Source of the DNA: Flavobacteriales bacterium | GTDB taxonomy: Bacteria > Bacteroidota > Bacteroidia > Flavobacteriales > Flavobacteriaceae | Direction of reading: 5' to 3' | DNA length: 45,570 nt | Assembly (NCBI GenBank): GCA_018335925.1 | Contig: JAGXRF010000113.1 | Span: forward strand, 1 to 45,570 | Shown here: piece after piece, positions 16,290 to 24,031 of the stretch | Layout of the letters: each line of letters opens with the position of its first letter | Position numbering within the stretch: position 1 is the first letter of the stretch | Program-made: the position numbers and the translations under genes | Notes under the pieces: generated by a model | What the model was told of the DNA's origin: nothing | Seen by the model: only the letters and a program-made list of their open reading frames with translations | Databases searched by the model: none

Positions 16290-17006
16290 TTAATCTTCTT
16301 CTTCCATGGTGTGATATACGTTTTGTACATCATCATCCTCTTCAATTTTTTCTAAAAGTTTTTCCACATCTGCAATTTGTTCTGGAGTAAGCTTTTTGGT
16401 AACTTGCGGAATTCTGTCAAATCCAGAGGATAAAATTTCAATATTTCTGTTTTCCAATTCTTTTTGAATGGCACCATAACTTTCAAAAGGAGCATACATC
16501 AAAATACCATCTTCGTCTGCAAAAATTTCTTCTACACCAAAATCAATCATATCCAATTCCAATTCTTCCACATTTTGACCTTCTGTCGGAATACGGAAAT
16601 TACAGGTATGGTCAAACATAAATTCAACAGAACCTTGGGTACCTAACGTTCCGTTACACTTGTTAAAATAGCTACGGATGTTGGCAACCGTTCGATTGTT
16701 GTTATCTGTTGCAGTTTCAATTAAAATGGCAATTCCGTGTGGTGCATAGCCTTCAAACAATACTTCTTTGTAGTTGGCAGTGTCTTTGTCTGATGCTTTT
16801 TTTATAGCCCTTTCCACATTTTCTTTAGGCATGTTGGCTGCTTTGGCATTTTGCACCACTGCACGCAAGCGAGAGTTGGTTTCCGGATTCGGACCTCCTT
16901 CTTTTACTGCCATTACAATGTCTTTCCCAATTCTGGTAAAAGTTTTGGCCATTGCTGACCAACGTTTCATTTTTCTTGCTTTTCTAAATTCAAACGCTCT
17001 TCCCAT
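16290..17006 (-). CDS. YebC/PmpR (TACO1) family protein
   Basis: A 238-residue protein. Family blocks are 'MGRAFEFRKARKMKRW', 'GPNPETNSRLRAVVQNAKAANMPKENVERAIKK', 'YEGYAPHG'-type 'FEGYAPHGIAILIE', 'DNNNRTVANIRSYFNKCNG' and an acidic C-terminus. The family has been annotated as transcriptional regulators; mitochondrial TACO1 and recent bacterial work point to a role in translation instead. The gene is monocistronic: a promoter with both elements lies upstream and a clear terminator follows. The 'MGRAFEFRKARK' start is the Bacteroidota form, where many other phyla have 'MAGHSKW'. Confidence 0.93.
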   Translation of the reverse strand: MGRAFEFRKARKMKRWSAMAKTFTRIGKDIVMAVKEGGPNPETNSRLRAVVQNAKAANMPKENVERAIKKASDKDTANYKEVLFEGYAPHGIAILIETATDNNNRTVANIRSYFNKCNGTLGTQGSVEFMFDHTCNFRIPTEGQNVEELELDMIDFGVEEIFADEDGILMYAPFESYGAIQKELENRNIEILSSGFDRIPQVTKKLTPEQIADVEKLLEKIEEDDDVQNVYHTMEEED

Positions 17007-17022
17007 TTCTTCGTTTTTATAT

Positions 17023-17054
17023 CAAATTTATTTAATGCTTTAGGCAATAAGCAA
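17023..17054 (-). promoter_or_regulatory. -33/-7 promoter of the YebC-family gene
   Basis: On the minus strand TTG (17054-17052), 21 bases, then TAAATTTG (17030-17023), 16 bases before the ATG. Confidence 0.65.
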
Positions 17055-17095
17055 TAAGCTTTACTTATCACTTATCACTATTCACTAATTAGTAC

Positions 17096-18181
17096 TCACT
17101 TCTTATAAAAAGGCAACTTCACTACTTTTGCTGCGATGTCTTTGTTTCTAATTCGAATGTAGATTTCAGAATCTACCGAACTCAACGCAGTTGGCACATA
17201 TCCTAAACCAATGGCTTTACCGGTGCTTGGAGACATGGTACCGGAAGTTACTTTTCCAATCACTTCACCTTCTTTGTTTACAATTTCGTAATCATGTCGA
17301 GGGATGCCTCTTTCTATCAATTCAAAACCAACCAATTTTTTGGTTACACCATTTTCTTTTTGGGTTTTTAAAAAGTCTGCATCTACAAAATCTTTAGTGA
17401 ATTTGGTAATCCATCCCAAACCAGCTTCTAATGGAGAAGTGGTATCATCAATATCGTTTCCGTACAAGCAGAATCCCATTTCTAAACGCAAGGTATCTCT
17501 CGCAGCCAATCCGATTGGTTGGATATTAAAAGGTGCACCAGCTTTAAAAACAGCATGCCATATGGCTTCTGCTTGTTCGTTTTTACAATAAATTTCAAAT
17601 CCACCGGAACCAGTATAACCTGTAGCAGAAATAATCACATCGTTAAAACCAGCAAAGTTTCCTACTTGAAAATGATAATATGCAATAGATGACAAATCGA
17701 TGTTGGTTAAACTTTGCATGGCCTCCATTGCTTTTGGACCTTGGATGGCAAATAAAGAATAATCGTTAGATGCATTTTCCATTTGTACACCTTTGGTATT
17801 GTGGCTGCTGATCCAATTCCAATCTTTTTCAATGTTAGAAGCATTTACCACCAATAGGTATTTTTCTTCTTCCATTTTGTATATAATCAAATCATCTACA
17901 ATACCTCCTTTGCCATTGGGCATGCAAGAATATTGTGCTCTTCCGATGGTTAAGGTAGAAGCATCGTTGGTGGTGACTCTTTGAATTAAGTCTAACGCAT
18001 TAGGACCTGACAAAAAGAATTCACCCATGTGCGAAACATCAAACACACCAACTCCGTTTCGAACGGTTTCGTGTTCTACATTTACCCCTGCATATTGAAC
18101 AGGCATTTGAAAGCCTGCAAAAGGAACCATTTTGGCACCTAAACTTTCGTGGATATGATTTAAAGTAACTGTTTGTATCAT
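17096..18181 (-). CDS. gcvT: Glycine cleavage system T protein (aminomethyltransferase)
   Basis: A 361-residue enzyme that moves the methylene group from the H-protein lipoyl arm to tetrahydrofolate and releases ammonia. Typical blocks are '[20 protein letters not shown]', '[11 protein letters not shown]', 'RVTTNDAS', '[17 protein letters not shown]' (with the folate-contacting Asp), '[11 protein letters not shown]', '[18 protein letters not shown]' and '[11 protein letters not shown]'. Full length. The ATG lies only 12 bases beyond the T tail of the upstream dnaN terminator, and I see no clear TAnnTTTG for it. The other glycine cleavage genes are not in the window. Confidence 0.95.
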   Translation of the reverse strand: MIQTVTLNHIHESLGAKMVPFAGFQMPVQYAGVNVEHETVRNGVGVFDVSHMGEFFLSGPNALDLIQRVTTNDASTLTIGRAQYSCMPNGKGGIVDDLIIYKMEEEKYLLVVNASNIEKDWNWISSHNTKGVQMENASNDYSLFAIQGPKAMEAMQSLTNIDLSSIAYYHFQVGNFAGFNDVIISATGYTGSGGFEIYCKNEQAEAIWHAVFKAGAPFNIQPIGLAARDTLRLEMGFCLYGNDIDDTTSPLEAGLGWITKFTKDFVDADFLKTQKENGVTKKLVGFELIERGIPRHDYEIVNKEGEVIGKVTSGTMSPSTGKAIGLGYVPTALSSVDSEIYIRIRNKDIAAKVVKLPFYKK

Positions 18182-18193
18182 GGTTTATATTTT

Positions 18194-18225
18194 AAAAAAA
18201 CCGTAACAAACTAGTTATTACGGTT
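18194..18225 (-). terminator. Terminator of dnaN
   Basis: Perfect 8-bp stem AACCGTAA / TTACGGTT with an 11-base loop, followed on the minus strand by a run of T. It lies between the dnaN stop and the gcvT start. Confidence 0.85.
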
Positions 18226-18248
18226 AAGGGGTAATTATCTTTTACAAA

Positions 18249-19370
18249 TTAGTTATTTAACATTACTGGCATTACCAACATTACTACTTTTTCTCCTTCA
18301 ATCAATCCATCAATAGGGGTTAAAATACCTGCACGGTTTGGTAAGGACATTTCTAACATTACTTCGTCAGAATCTAAATTAGAAAGCATTTCGGTTAAAA
18401 ACTTGGCATTAAAACCAATTTGCATATCGTCTCCTCTGTAATCGCAAGTCAAACGTTCTACACCTTTGTTAGAGAAATCTAAGTCTTCGGCTGAGATATT
18501 TAACTCGGTACCAGCAATTTTTAAACGAATTTGATGTGTAGTTTTGTTTGAGAAGATGGCCACACGACGCACAGCATTTAAAAACATGTTGCGATCGATG
18601 TGCAATTTATTTGGATTTTCTTTCGGAATTACAGCTTCGTAGTTTGGATATTTTCCATCAATCAAACGACAAATTAAGTGGTAATTTTCAAATGAGAAAG
18701 TTGCGTTAGAATCGTTGAACTCCATTTTAACTTCTGCATCTATGGTTGCCAAGATGTTCTTTAAAATATTTAAAGGTTTTTTAGGCATGATAAATTCTAC
18801 CACTTCGTTGCTGGTAACATCTGTTCTTGAATATTTTACCAATTTATGTGCATCCGTTGCAACAAAAGTCAACCCTTCGGTAGAGAATTGAAAAAACACT
18901 CCCGACATTACCGGACGTAAATCGTCATTCCCGGTAGCAAAGATGGTTTTTCCGATTGCAGAAGACAATACTTCAGCAGGGACCATGGTTTGTTGTGCAT
19001 CTTCTAAAGCAGATGGTTTTGGGAATTCTTCTCCAGCATAAAAAGGAATGGTATATTTTCCGTTTTCAGTGCTTAAATCAACAGTAGCATTATCTTCTAT
19101 TGTAAAAGTAATCGGTTGGTCCGGTAAACTTTTTAAAATGTCCAATAGTTTTTTTGAGGGAACTGCAACACTAGCTTTGGAAGTAGAATCGATTTCTAAT
19201 ACAGCCGACATAGAAGTCTCTAAATCAGAAGCAGAAACCTTTAAAGAATTATGGTCTAATTCGAACAAAAAATTATCTAAAATAGGCAAGGTAGATGTGT
19301 TATTAATCACGTTACCAAGCACTTGCAATTGTTTGAATAAATAAGAACTCGAAACAATAAAATTCACCAT
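18249..19370 (-). CDS. dnaN: DNA polymerase III beta subunit (sliding clamp)
   Basis: A 373-residue clamp with three repeats of the beta-clamp fold (about 1-125, 126-245, 246-373). The N-terminal 'MVNFIVSSSYLFKQLQVLGNVIN', written here in part as 'LGNVINNTSTLPILDNFLF', and the C-terminal 'VVMLVMPVMLNN' (the family ends 'MPM--') are diagnostic. It encircles DNA and tethers the polymerase. Like DnaX in this window it is a replisome part, but the two genes are about 5 kb apart and there is no dnaA here. It has its own TATATTTG promoter although it follows gldG by 58 bases on the same strand. Confidence 0.95.
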   Translation of the reverse strand: MVNFIVSSSYLFKQLQVLGNVINNTSTLPILDNFLFELDHNSLKVSASDLETSMSAVLEIDSTSKASVAVPSKKLLDILKSLPDQPITFTIEDNATVDLSTENGKYTIPFYAGEEFPKPSALEDAQQTMVPAEVLSSAIGKTIFATGNDDLRPVMSGVFFQFSTEGLTFVATDAHKLVKYSRTDVTSNEVVEFIMPKKPLNILKNILATIDAEVKMEFNDSNATFSFENYHLICRLIDGKYPNYEAVIPKENPNKLHIDRNMFLNAVRRVAIFSNKTTHQIRLKIAGTELNISAEDLDFSNKGVERLTCDYRGDDMQIGFNAKFLTEMLSNLDSDEVMLEMSLPNRAGILTPIDGLIEGEKVVMLVMPVMLNN

Positions 19371-19390
19371 ATCACGATATTTTTAGAAAA

Positions 19391-19419
19391 CAAATATAGG
19401 GTTTGTACAACAAACCAAA
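19391..19419 (-). promoter_or_regulatory. -33/-7 promoter of dnaN
   Basis: On the minus strand TTTG (19419-19416), 17 bases, then TATATTTG (19398-19391), 20 bases before the dnaN ATG. Confidence 0.65.
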
Positions 19420-19428
19420 AAATAAAAT

Positions 19429-21123
19429 TTACTTCGATTGCATTTGGAATTTTGCTTTTCTTCTCCATGTAAAGAAAACACCAAAAATAGCTACCAATAG
19501 CAGCGGAATTACCAAACTAATTACTTGTAACCAATGGTAGTTTTCAAACACCTTATCTCGGTTTAATAAAGCCAAATCTACTTCTTTGTTTCTTACTTCA
19601 ATTAATCCGTTATTGTCCAATAAATAATTGATGCTGTTTAAAATAAACTCTTTGTTACCAAAGATATTTTTGGTCCATTTGTCGTATCCTAATTCCAGTG
19701 GTTGGTAATTTCGATCTAATTGATTTTTTATCACATCACCATCCGATACTACAATGATTTTGGTTTCCTTGCTTTGGTCTTTAAAATCTTTTAATTCAAA
19801 AGGAAGAATTCTGTTTTGGTACATCGATTTAAAATTGCCCTCGAGCAAAACCGCTACCGGAAAGTTTCCTTTGTTGGCAAAATCTTCTTTGGTAGGCATT
19901 TCAGAAACTTCTTCTAAAGAAATTTCTTTTGGCACACCAACGGTTCTAGCATTGGAAGAGGTTTTTAACAAAATGGTTTTTTTTATGCCATTTTTTAAGG
20001 TGTCAATCGGACTTACAAAGTCAAATTTGAGTCCATCTACATTGTGTACAATAGGATGTTTGATTTCCGGATATACCAATGGGGCATACAACCAAGGATA
20101 GTTTTGGTATTGGGTTTGGCTGCCCTCTTCTCCTGTTGCTAAAGTAATAGGAGTGGATTGGATATCTTGGATCAATACCGGATTAATTCGTATACCATAT
20201 TTAAAAAAGAAATCATTCAAATTGTGCTCTCTAGGATATGCAAAAGCAGAACCGGTTTCGTTGTACAAACTGTCGATATCCGCAGCAACAACATCTAATA
20301 GAAACATGCCTTTGCCACCATGCATCAAATATTGGTCTAATACCAATTTTTCTTCTTCCGAAAATTTTTGGGTGGGTTTGGCCATCAACACCAAGTCGTA
20401 GGTTTTTAACTGATTCAATGTTATTAATGGGTTAAAAGCAACGGAGTCTAAAGTAAACGGTGCAATAAAATAGTTTTCTCTTATCGCTTTTAAAGCATCT
20501 GCAATAAAAACATCTTCTAAATTTCCATTTCCTTTTAAAACGGCTATTTTCTTTTCTTTTTCAGTAGTAATGGTATAAAACGCTTGAATAAATGCATATT
20601 CTAAATGCTGTACGGAGCTAATTACTTTTTCTTCTGTGCTAGCTCCCAACATGTTTTTTAGCAAACCTATTTTAGTGTCTTTTGTTTCGCTATAAGCCAC
20701 AGCCCATGGAAAAACCAATTCTTGGCTTTGTTTGCCCCTGTCTTCCACGGTAATATTGATAGGAGTCATGCCTTTATCGTAAAAAGCCTGAACTATTGCA
20801 CCTTCATCTTCGGTATCTTCCAATGGATTTACAAATGTAAACTGAATGTTTTTGTTGTAAGCCCTAAATTCTTCCAACAATTGTTTGGTTTCGGTTTGCA
20901 GTTTTTGGATGTCTCCCGGAAATTTGCCTTCCAAAAAAACATCTACAAAAATAGGCTCGTTTATTTGGTTTAAAATTTCTAGAGTATTATTAGAAAGCGT
21001 ATATCTTTTGTCGTGCGTCAAATCAAAACGTTGGAACCAATGGTAGCTAATCAGGTTGACAAGGATGAGAGCCAATAACCATCCTAGATACTTTTTAAAA
21101 AGAGGAAAATTAGTTGCTAACAT
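19429..21123 (-). CDS. gldG: Gliding motility ABC transporter substrate-binding protein GldG
   Basis: 564 residues with an N-terminal membrane anchor at about 13-29 ('YLGWLLALILVNLISYHWF'), a large soluble region and a C-terminal helix at about 534-552 ('VISLVIPLLLVAIFGVFF') with a basic tail. The body shows the ABC-associated 'YTLSNNTLEIL', 'IFVDVFLEGKFPGD', 'TKQLLEEFRAYN', 'QELVFPWAVAY' and 'GKGMFLLDVV' blocks shared by GldG proteins. With GldF, and the ATPase GldA encoded elsewhere, it forms an ABC system needed for gliding in Flavobacterium johnsoniae, with unclear cargo. It begins three bases after the gldF stop. Confidence 0.92.
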   Translation of the reverse strand: MLATNFPLFKKYLGWLLALILVNLISYHWFQRFDLTHDKRYTLSNNTLEILNQINEPIFVDVFLEGKFPGDIQKLQTETKQLLEEFRAYNKNIQFTFVNPLEDTEDEGAIVQAFYDKGMTPINITVEDRGKQSQELVFPWAVAYSETKDTKIGLLKNMLGASTEEKVISSVQHLEYAFIQAFYTITTEKEKKIAVLKGNGNLEDVFIADALKAIRENYFIAPFTLDSVAFNPLITLNQLKTYDLVLMAKPTQKFSEEEKLVLDQYLMHGGKGMFLLDVVAADIDSLYNETGSAFAYPREHNLNDFFFKYGIRINPVLIQDIQSTPITLATGEEGSQTQYQNYPWLYAPLVYPEIKHPIVHNVDGLKFDFVSPIDTLKNGIKKTILLKTSSNARTVGVPKEISLEEVSEMPTKEDFANKGNFPVAVLLEGNFKSMYQNRILPFELKDFKDQSKETKIIVVSDGDVIKNQLDRNYQPLELGYDKWTKNIFGNKEFILNSINYLLDNNGLIEVRNKEVDLALLNRDKVFENYHWLQVISLVIPLLLVAIFGVFFTWRRKAKFQMQSK

Positions 21124-21126
21124 GGC

Positions 21127-21852
21127 TTATTGGTTTTTAAGTTGGGTGATTTTGGCATGGGTAAACAACCAAAATATAGCGGTTACACTCATAAAATAAA
21201 TCAAATCTCGGGTGTCAATTACCCCTCTACTAATGCTTTTGTAATGAGATTCCATTCCGATGTAAGAAATCCAATAATTTTGATCGAGCCACTGCGACAT
21301 TCCTTCCACACCATAGTACAACAAAAAGCAAATGGTAACAGATAACACAAAAGAAACCAGTTGGTTGGTAGATAGGGCAGATGTGAATATGCCAATAGCA
21401 CTATAAGCCGAAGCCAAAAAAAGTACCCCAAAATACGAGCCCAAAGTGCTGCCCCAATCAAAGGTGCTGCTTGTTTGAATGTGCGATTGCACTATAAATA
21501 CATATACTAAAGTTGGAATCAATGCAACGATAATTAAGGTGATAGCTGCAAGCCATTTGCCAACAATTAAATCAAAAACAGAGATTGGTTTGGTAAACAA
21601 AATTTCCAGAGTACCTAGTTTTCTTTCTTCACTTACCATACGCATAGTAATGGCTGGAATTAAAAACAATAGTACCCACGGAGTTAAAGTAAAAAAAGGA
21701 GTAACATCTGCATAACCACTGTTGGGAATGTTGTACGGACCTTCTAAAACAAACAAAAACAAGCCGTTTAAAAACAAAAAGAATCCGATGACCAAGTAAC
21801 CTAAAAGGGAACCAAAAAAACTGAGCAATTCTTTTCGATATATCGTTAACAT
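21127..21852 (-). CDS. gldF: Gliding motility ABC transporter permease GldF
   Basis: 241 residues, six hydrophobic segments. It starts 'MLTIYRKELLSFFGSLLGY' and has the ABC-2-type permease coupling region 'MRMVSEERKLGTLEILFTKPIS', which touches the ATPase partner. The pairing with gldG immediately downstream makes the assignment secure. The gene starts nine bases after the stop of the small monooxygenase gene, which itself follows the SAM-hydroxide adenosyltransferase without a gap, so gldFG are probably transcribed with these two enzymes. Confidence 0.93.
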   Translation of the reverse strand: MLTIYRKELLSFFGSLLGYLVIGFFLFLNGLFLFVLEGPYNIPNSGYADVTPFFTLTPWVLLFLIPAITMRMVSEERKLGTLEILFTKPISVFDLIVGKWLAAITLIIVALIPTLVYVFIVQSHIQTSSTFDWGSTLGSYFGVLFLASAYSAIGIFTSALSTNQLVSFVLSVTICFLLYYGVEGMSQWLDQNYWISYIGMESHYKSISRGVIDTRDLIYFMSVTAIFWLFTHAKITQLKNQ

Positions 21853-21861
21853 AATGATTTT

Positions 21862-22158
21862 TTAAGGTAATTCAACTTTACAAGCCACACTCCAAGCTTG
21901 AGCTTTTTCTGCAAACATTGGTTTGGTTTCAGCCCAAACTTTGGCAAATAGCTCTGAATTTCGGTATTGGTTTAAGTCATCTTCCGAATCCCAATAGCTA
22001 TAGGTAAAAAACACGTGAGGTTGGTGGATGTCTTGGTATAATTTCAGGAATTGATTTCCTGGAAAATTTCTAATGTGCAATTGGTATTGGTCAAAGTGTT
22101 GCTCAAACGCTTTTACTTTGTCCGGATCCAAGGTCATTTTTACAATTCTAGTAATCAT
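21862..22158 (-). CDS. Antibiotic-biosynthesis-monooxygenase-like (ABM/YgiN) small protein
   Basis: 98 residues forming a single dimeric ferredoxin-like ABM-type fold: 'MITRIVKMTLDPDKVKAFEQ', a helix, 'FLKLYQDIHQPHVFFTYSYWDSEDDLNQYRNS' in strands, and a last helix 'KVWAETKPMFAEKAQAW'. Family members act on quinone-like or polyketide compounds or have unknown roles. No clear active-site residue can be named. It directly abuts the upstream SAM-hydroxide adenosyltransferase stop codon and precedes gldF, which hints at co-expression with gliding genes rather than at a shared reaction. Confidence 0.8.
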   Translation of the reverse strand: MITRIVKMTLDPDKVKAFEQHFDQYQLHIRNFPGNQFLKLYQDIHQPHVFFTYSYWDSEDDLNQYRNSELFAKVWAETKPMFAEKAQAWSVACKVELP

Positions 22159-22977
22159 TTAAGGTATAAATTGAATGGTCAATGAGTCAAAATAATCAAA
22201 ACCATACAAGGTTTTTGCAGTACCTGTTCTGTTCGGATTGGCTCCAAAGGTACCTATTTCTAAGTAATCTAGTTCGTTAAAAATGGCTACTTTGCTTCCC
22301 TCTACATCTTTTAGTTCTCCATTAATACCAACCAACACCTCACCATAATTTTCGTAAATGGTTTTCAGAATTTTGGGTTTAAACATAATTTCAAATTTTC
22401 TGCCTTTTCGAACTTCTTCAAAAAATTTCTTAGAAATATTAAAAACCAAATTCCCCATACCATCAATATAAACAACCGAACCCGTAATGCTATTGCCATC
22501 TTTGGCAACAATTGGCTGTATGCTGGTTACTTTTTTGAGTTCATGGGTTGTTCCTATTCTATTCAAATCAGGATTTTGGATGATTTTTCCTGCTGTTAAT
22601 ACAAACTCTTCCATGGTACTTTTACTTTGGTTTTGGTAGTGGAATGTAACCACTTGCTCCGGAGTTTCTTCATTACTTAATAACGATAAAATTCCATTAT
22701 CAGTACCAATAAAAAACTGTTTTTTCCAACGCATTGCAACGGGAACGTTTTTTATATTTTTTTCACAATCAACACCAACAATGTGAATCGTATTTTCAGG
22801 AAAATTTCTCACCGAAGCTTTTAGCAAATAACTTGCTTCGGTGTGATTAAAAGGATCTATTAAATGTGACAAATCTACGACACGTACTTCAGGAAAATGT
22901 TGAAAGATAAAACCCTTAATGGCTCCTACATAATAATCTTTTAATCCGAAATCGGTAGTTAGGGTAATTATTGACAT
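22159..22977 (-). CDS. SAM-hydroxide adenosyltransferase (DUF62, chlorinase/fluorinase superfamily)
   Basis: A 272-residue member of the superfamily that includes the fluorinase and salinosporamide chlorinase. The N-terminal 'TLTTDFGLKDYYVGAIKG' holds the conserved Asp that binds the ribose of SAM. 'VDLSHLIDPFN', 'HIVGVDCEK' and 'FIGTDNGILSLL' follow, and the C-terminal domain contains 'VVYIDGMGNLVFNISK'. Ordinary bacterial members split SAM to adenosine and methionine with water or hydroxide. Nothing here points to halogenation: there is no halide-specific insert that I can see and no halometabolite genes nearby. It is the first gene of a unit running into gldF and gldG. Confidence 0.88.
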   Translation of the reverse strand: MSIITLTTDFGLKDYYVGAIKGFIFQHFPEVRVVDLSHLIDPFNHTEASYLLKASVRNFPENTIHIVGVDCEKNIKNVPVAMRWKKQFFIGTDNGILSLLSNEETPEQVVTFHYQNQSKSTMEEFVLTAGKIIQNPDLNRIGTTHELKKVTSIQPIVAKDGNSITGSVVYIDGMGNLVFNISKKFFEEVRKGRKFEIMFKPKILKTIYENYGEVLVGINGELKDVEGSKVAIFNELDYLEIGTFGANPNRTGTAKTLYGFDYFDSLTIQFIP

Positions 22978-23019
22978 TGAAATGTTTATAACTAATTTTT
23001 TAGCAGTACTAAAAAAACG

Positions 23020-23027
23020 TAAATTTG
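23020..23027 (+). promoter_or_regulatory. -7 element for the phoH-like gene
   Basis: TAAATTTG, an exact TAnnTTTG match on the plus strand, 53 bases before the chosen start at 23081. On the minus strand TACCTTTG at 23040-23033 could serve the divergent adenosyltransferase gene. Confidence 0.45.
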
Positions 23028-23080
23028 GTAAACAAAGGTATTACTTTTAAAAAAATTGTCACACTAAAATTTCTTTGCTT

Positions 23081-24031
23081 TTGAACGAAAGAATCATTGA
23101 ACTGGTAGATATTGCTCCAAAAGAATTTTGGGGAGCACAAGATGCACATTTAGAGACCATTAAAAAATATTATCCGAAATTAAAGATAGTAGCCAGAGGA
23201 ACTACCTTAAAAGCTTTTGGTGAAAAAGACGAATTGGATGAGTTTGAAATTCGCTTCAAACGATTGATGTTGCATTTCACCAGATACAATAATATTGACA
23301 ACAATGTGATTGATCGGGTGATTTTAAGTGGTCCGGATGAAGTTCATCGCATGCCTGATCAAGACAAGATATTGGTGCATGGAATAGGAGGGAAGTTGAT
23401 TAAAGCGATGACTCCAAACCAGCAATTGTTGGTGGATCAAATTCAGAAAAACGACATGGTGTTTGCAGTTGGTCCTGCTGGTACCGGAAAAACATACACT
23501 GGTGTTGCGTTGGCAGTTAAAGCATTGAAAGAAAAACAAGTTAAACGTATCATTTTAACTAGGCCTGCTGTTGAAGCCGGAGAAAATCTAGGTTTTTTAC
23601 CGGGTGATATGAAAGAGAAGTTAGATCCGTACATGCAACCTTTGTATGATGCATTGCGTGACATGATTCCACCACAAACTTTGGAAGATTATATTTTAAA
23701 AGGAATCATACAAATTGCTCCATTGGCATTTATGCGTGGGAGAACGTTGGATAATGCTTTTGTAATTTTAGATGAAGCCCAAAACACCACCCATGCTCAA
23801 ATGAAAATGTTTTTAACTCGTATGGGAAAAAATGCCAAGTTTATTATTACAGGTGATCCCGGACAGGTTGACTTACCTAGAAGATCTATTTCCGGGTTAA
23901 AAGAAGCTTTGCTGGTATTGAAAGATATTGATGGTATAGGAATTATTTATTTAGATGATAAAGACATCGTTCGTCACCGATTGGTAAAACGCATTATTGA
24001 TGCATACAAGAAAATTGAGAATCAGGATTAA
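23081..24031 (+). CDS. PhoH-family ATPase
   Basis: A 316-residue P-loop protein. After an N-terminal KH-like region with 'PKLKIVARGTTLKAFG' come Walker A 'VGPAGTGKTYTG', the PhoH block 'RPAVEAGENLGFLPGDMKEKLDPYMQPLYDAL', Walker B 'FVILDEAQNTT' and 'TGDPGQVDLPRR'. PhoH proteins are ATPases thought to act in RNA metabolism. I choose the TTG at 23081, which gives 'MNERIIELVDIAPKEFWG' as in relatives. Another in-frame TTG two codons earlier cannot be excluded. There is no ATG start. Its stop overlaps the convergent dnaX stop by four bases. Confidence 0.92.
   Translation: MNERIIELVDIAPKEFWGAQDAHLETIKKYYPKLKIVARGTTLKAFGEKDELDEFEIRFKRLMLHFTRYNNIDNNVIDRVILSGPDEVHRMPDQDKILVHGIGGKLIKAMTPNQQLLVDQIQKNDMVFAVGPAGTGKTYTGVALAVKALKEKQVKRIILTRPAVEAGENLGFLPGDMKEKLDPYMQPLYDALRDMIPPQTLEDYILKGIIQIAPLAFMRGRTLDNAFVILDEAQNTTHAQMKMFLTRMGKNAKFIITGDPGQVDLPRRSISGLKEALLVLKDIDGIGIIYLDDKDIVRHRLVKRIIDAYKKIENQD

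Noticed and set aside
17041..17095. Short repeats (GCAATAA twice, ACTTATC twice) as a functional repeat or CRISPR
   Set aside because: Only two copies of each, no spacers, no cas genes; likely low-complexity AT-rich sequence. One TTG in it serves as a -33 element.
18249..19370. dnaN as a marker for the replication origin
   Set aside because: No dnaA, no DnaA-box cluster that I can see, and neighbours (gldG, gcvT) are not origin genes. In this phylum dnaN is often away from the origin.
22159..22977. A fluorinase or chlorinase for halogenated natural products
   Set aside because: The protein fits the common hydroxide adenosyltransferase group and no biosynthetic genes are nearby.
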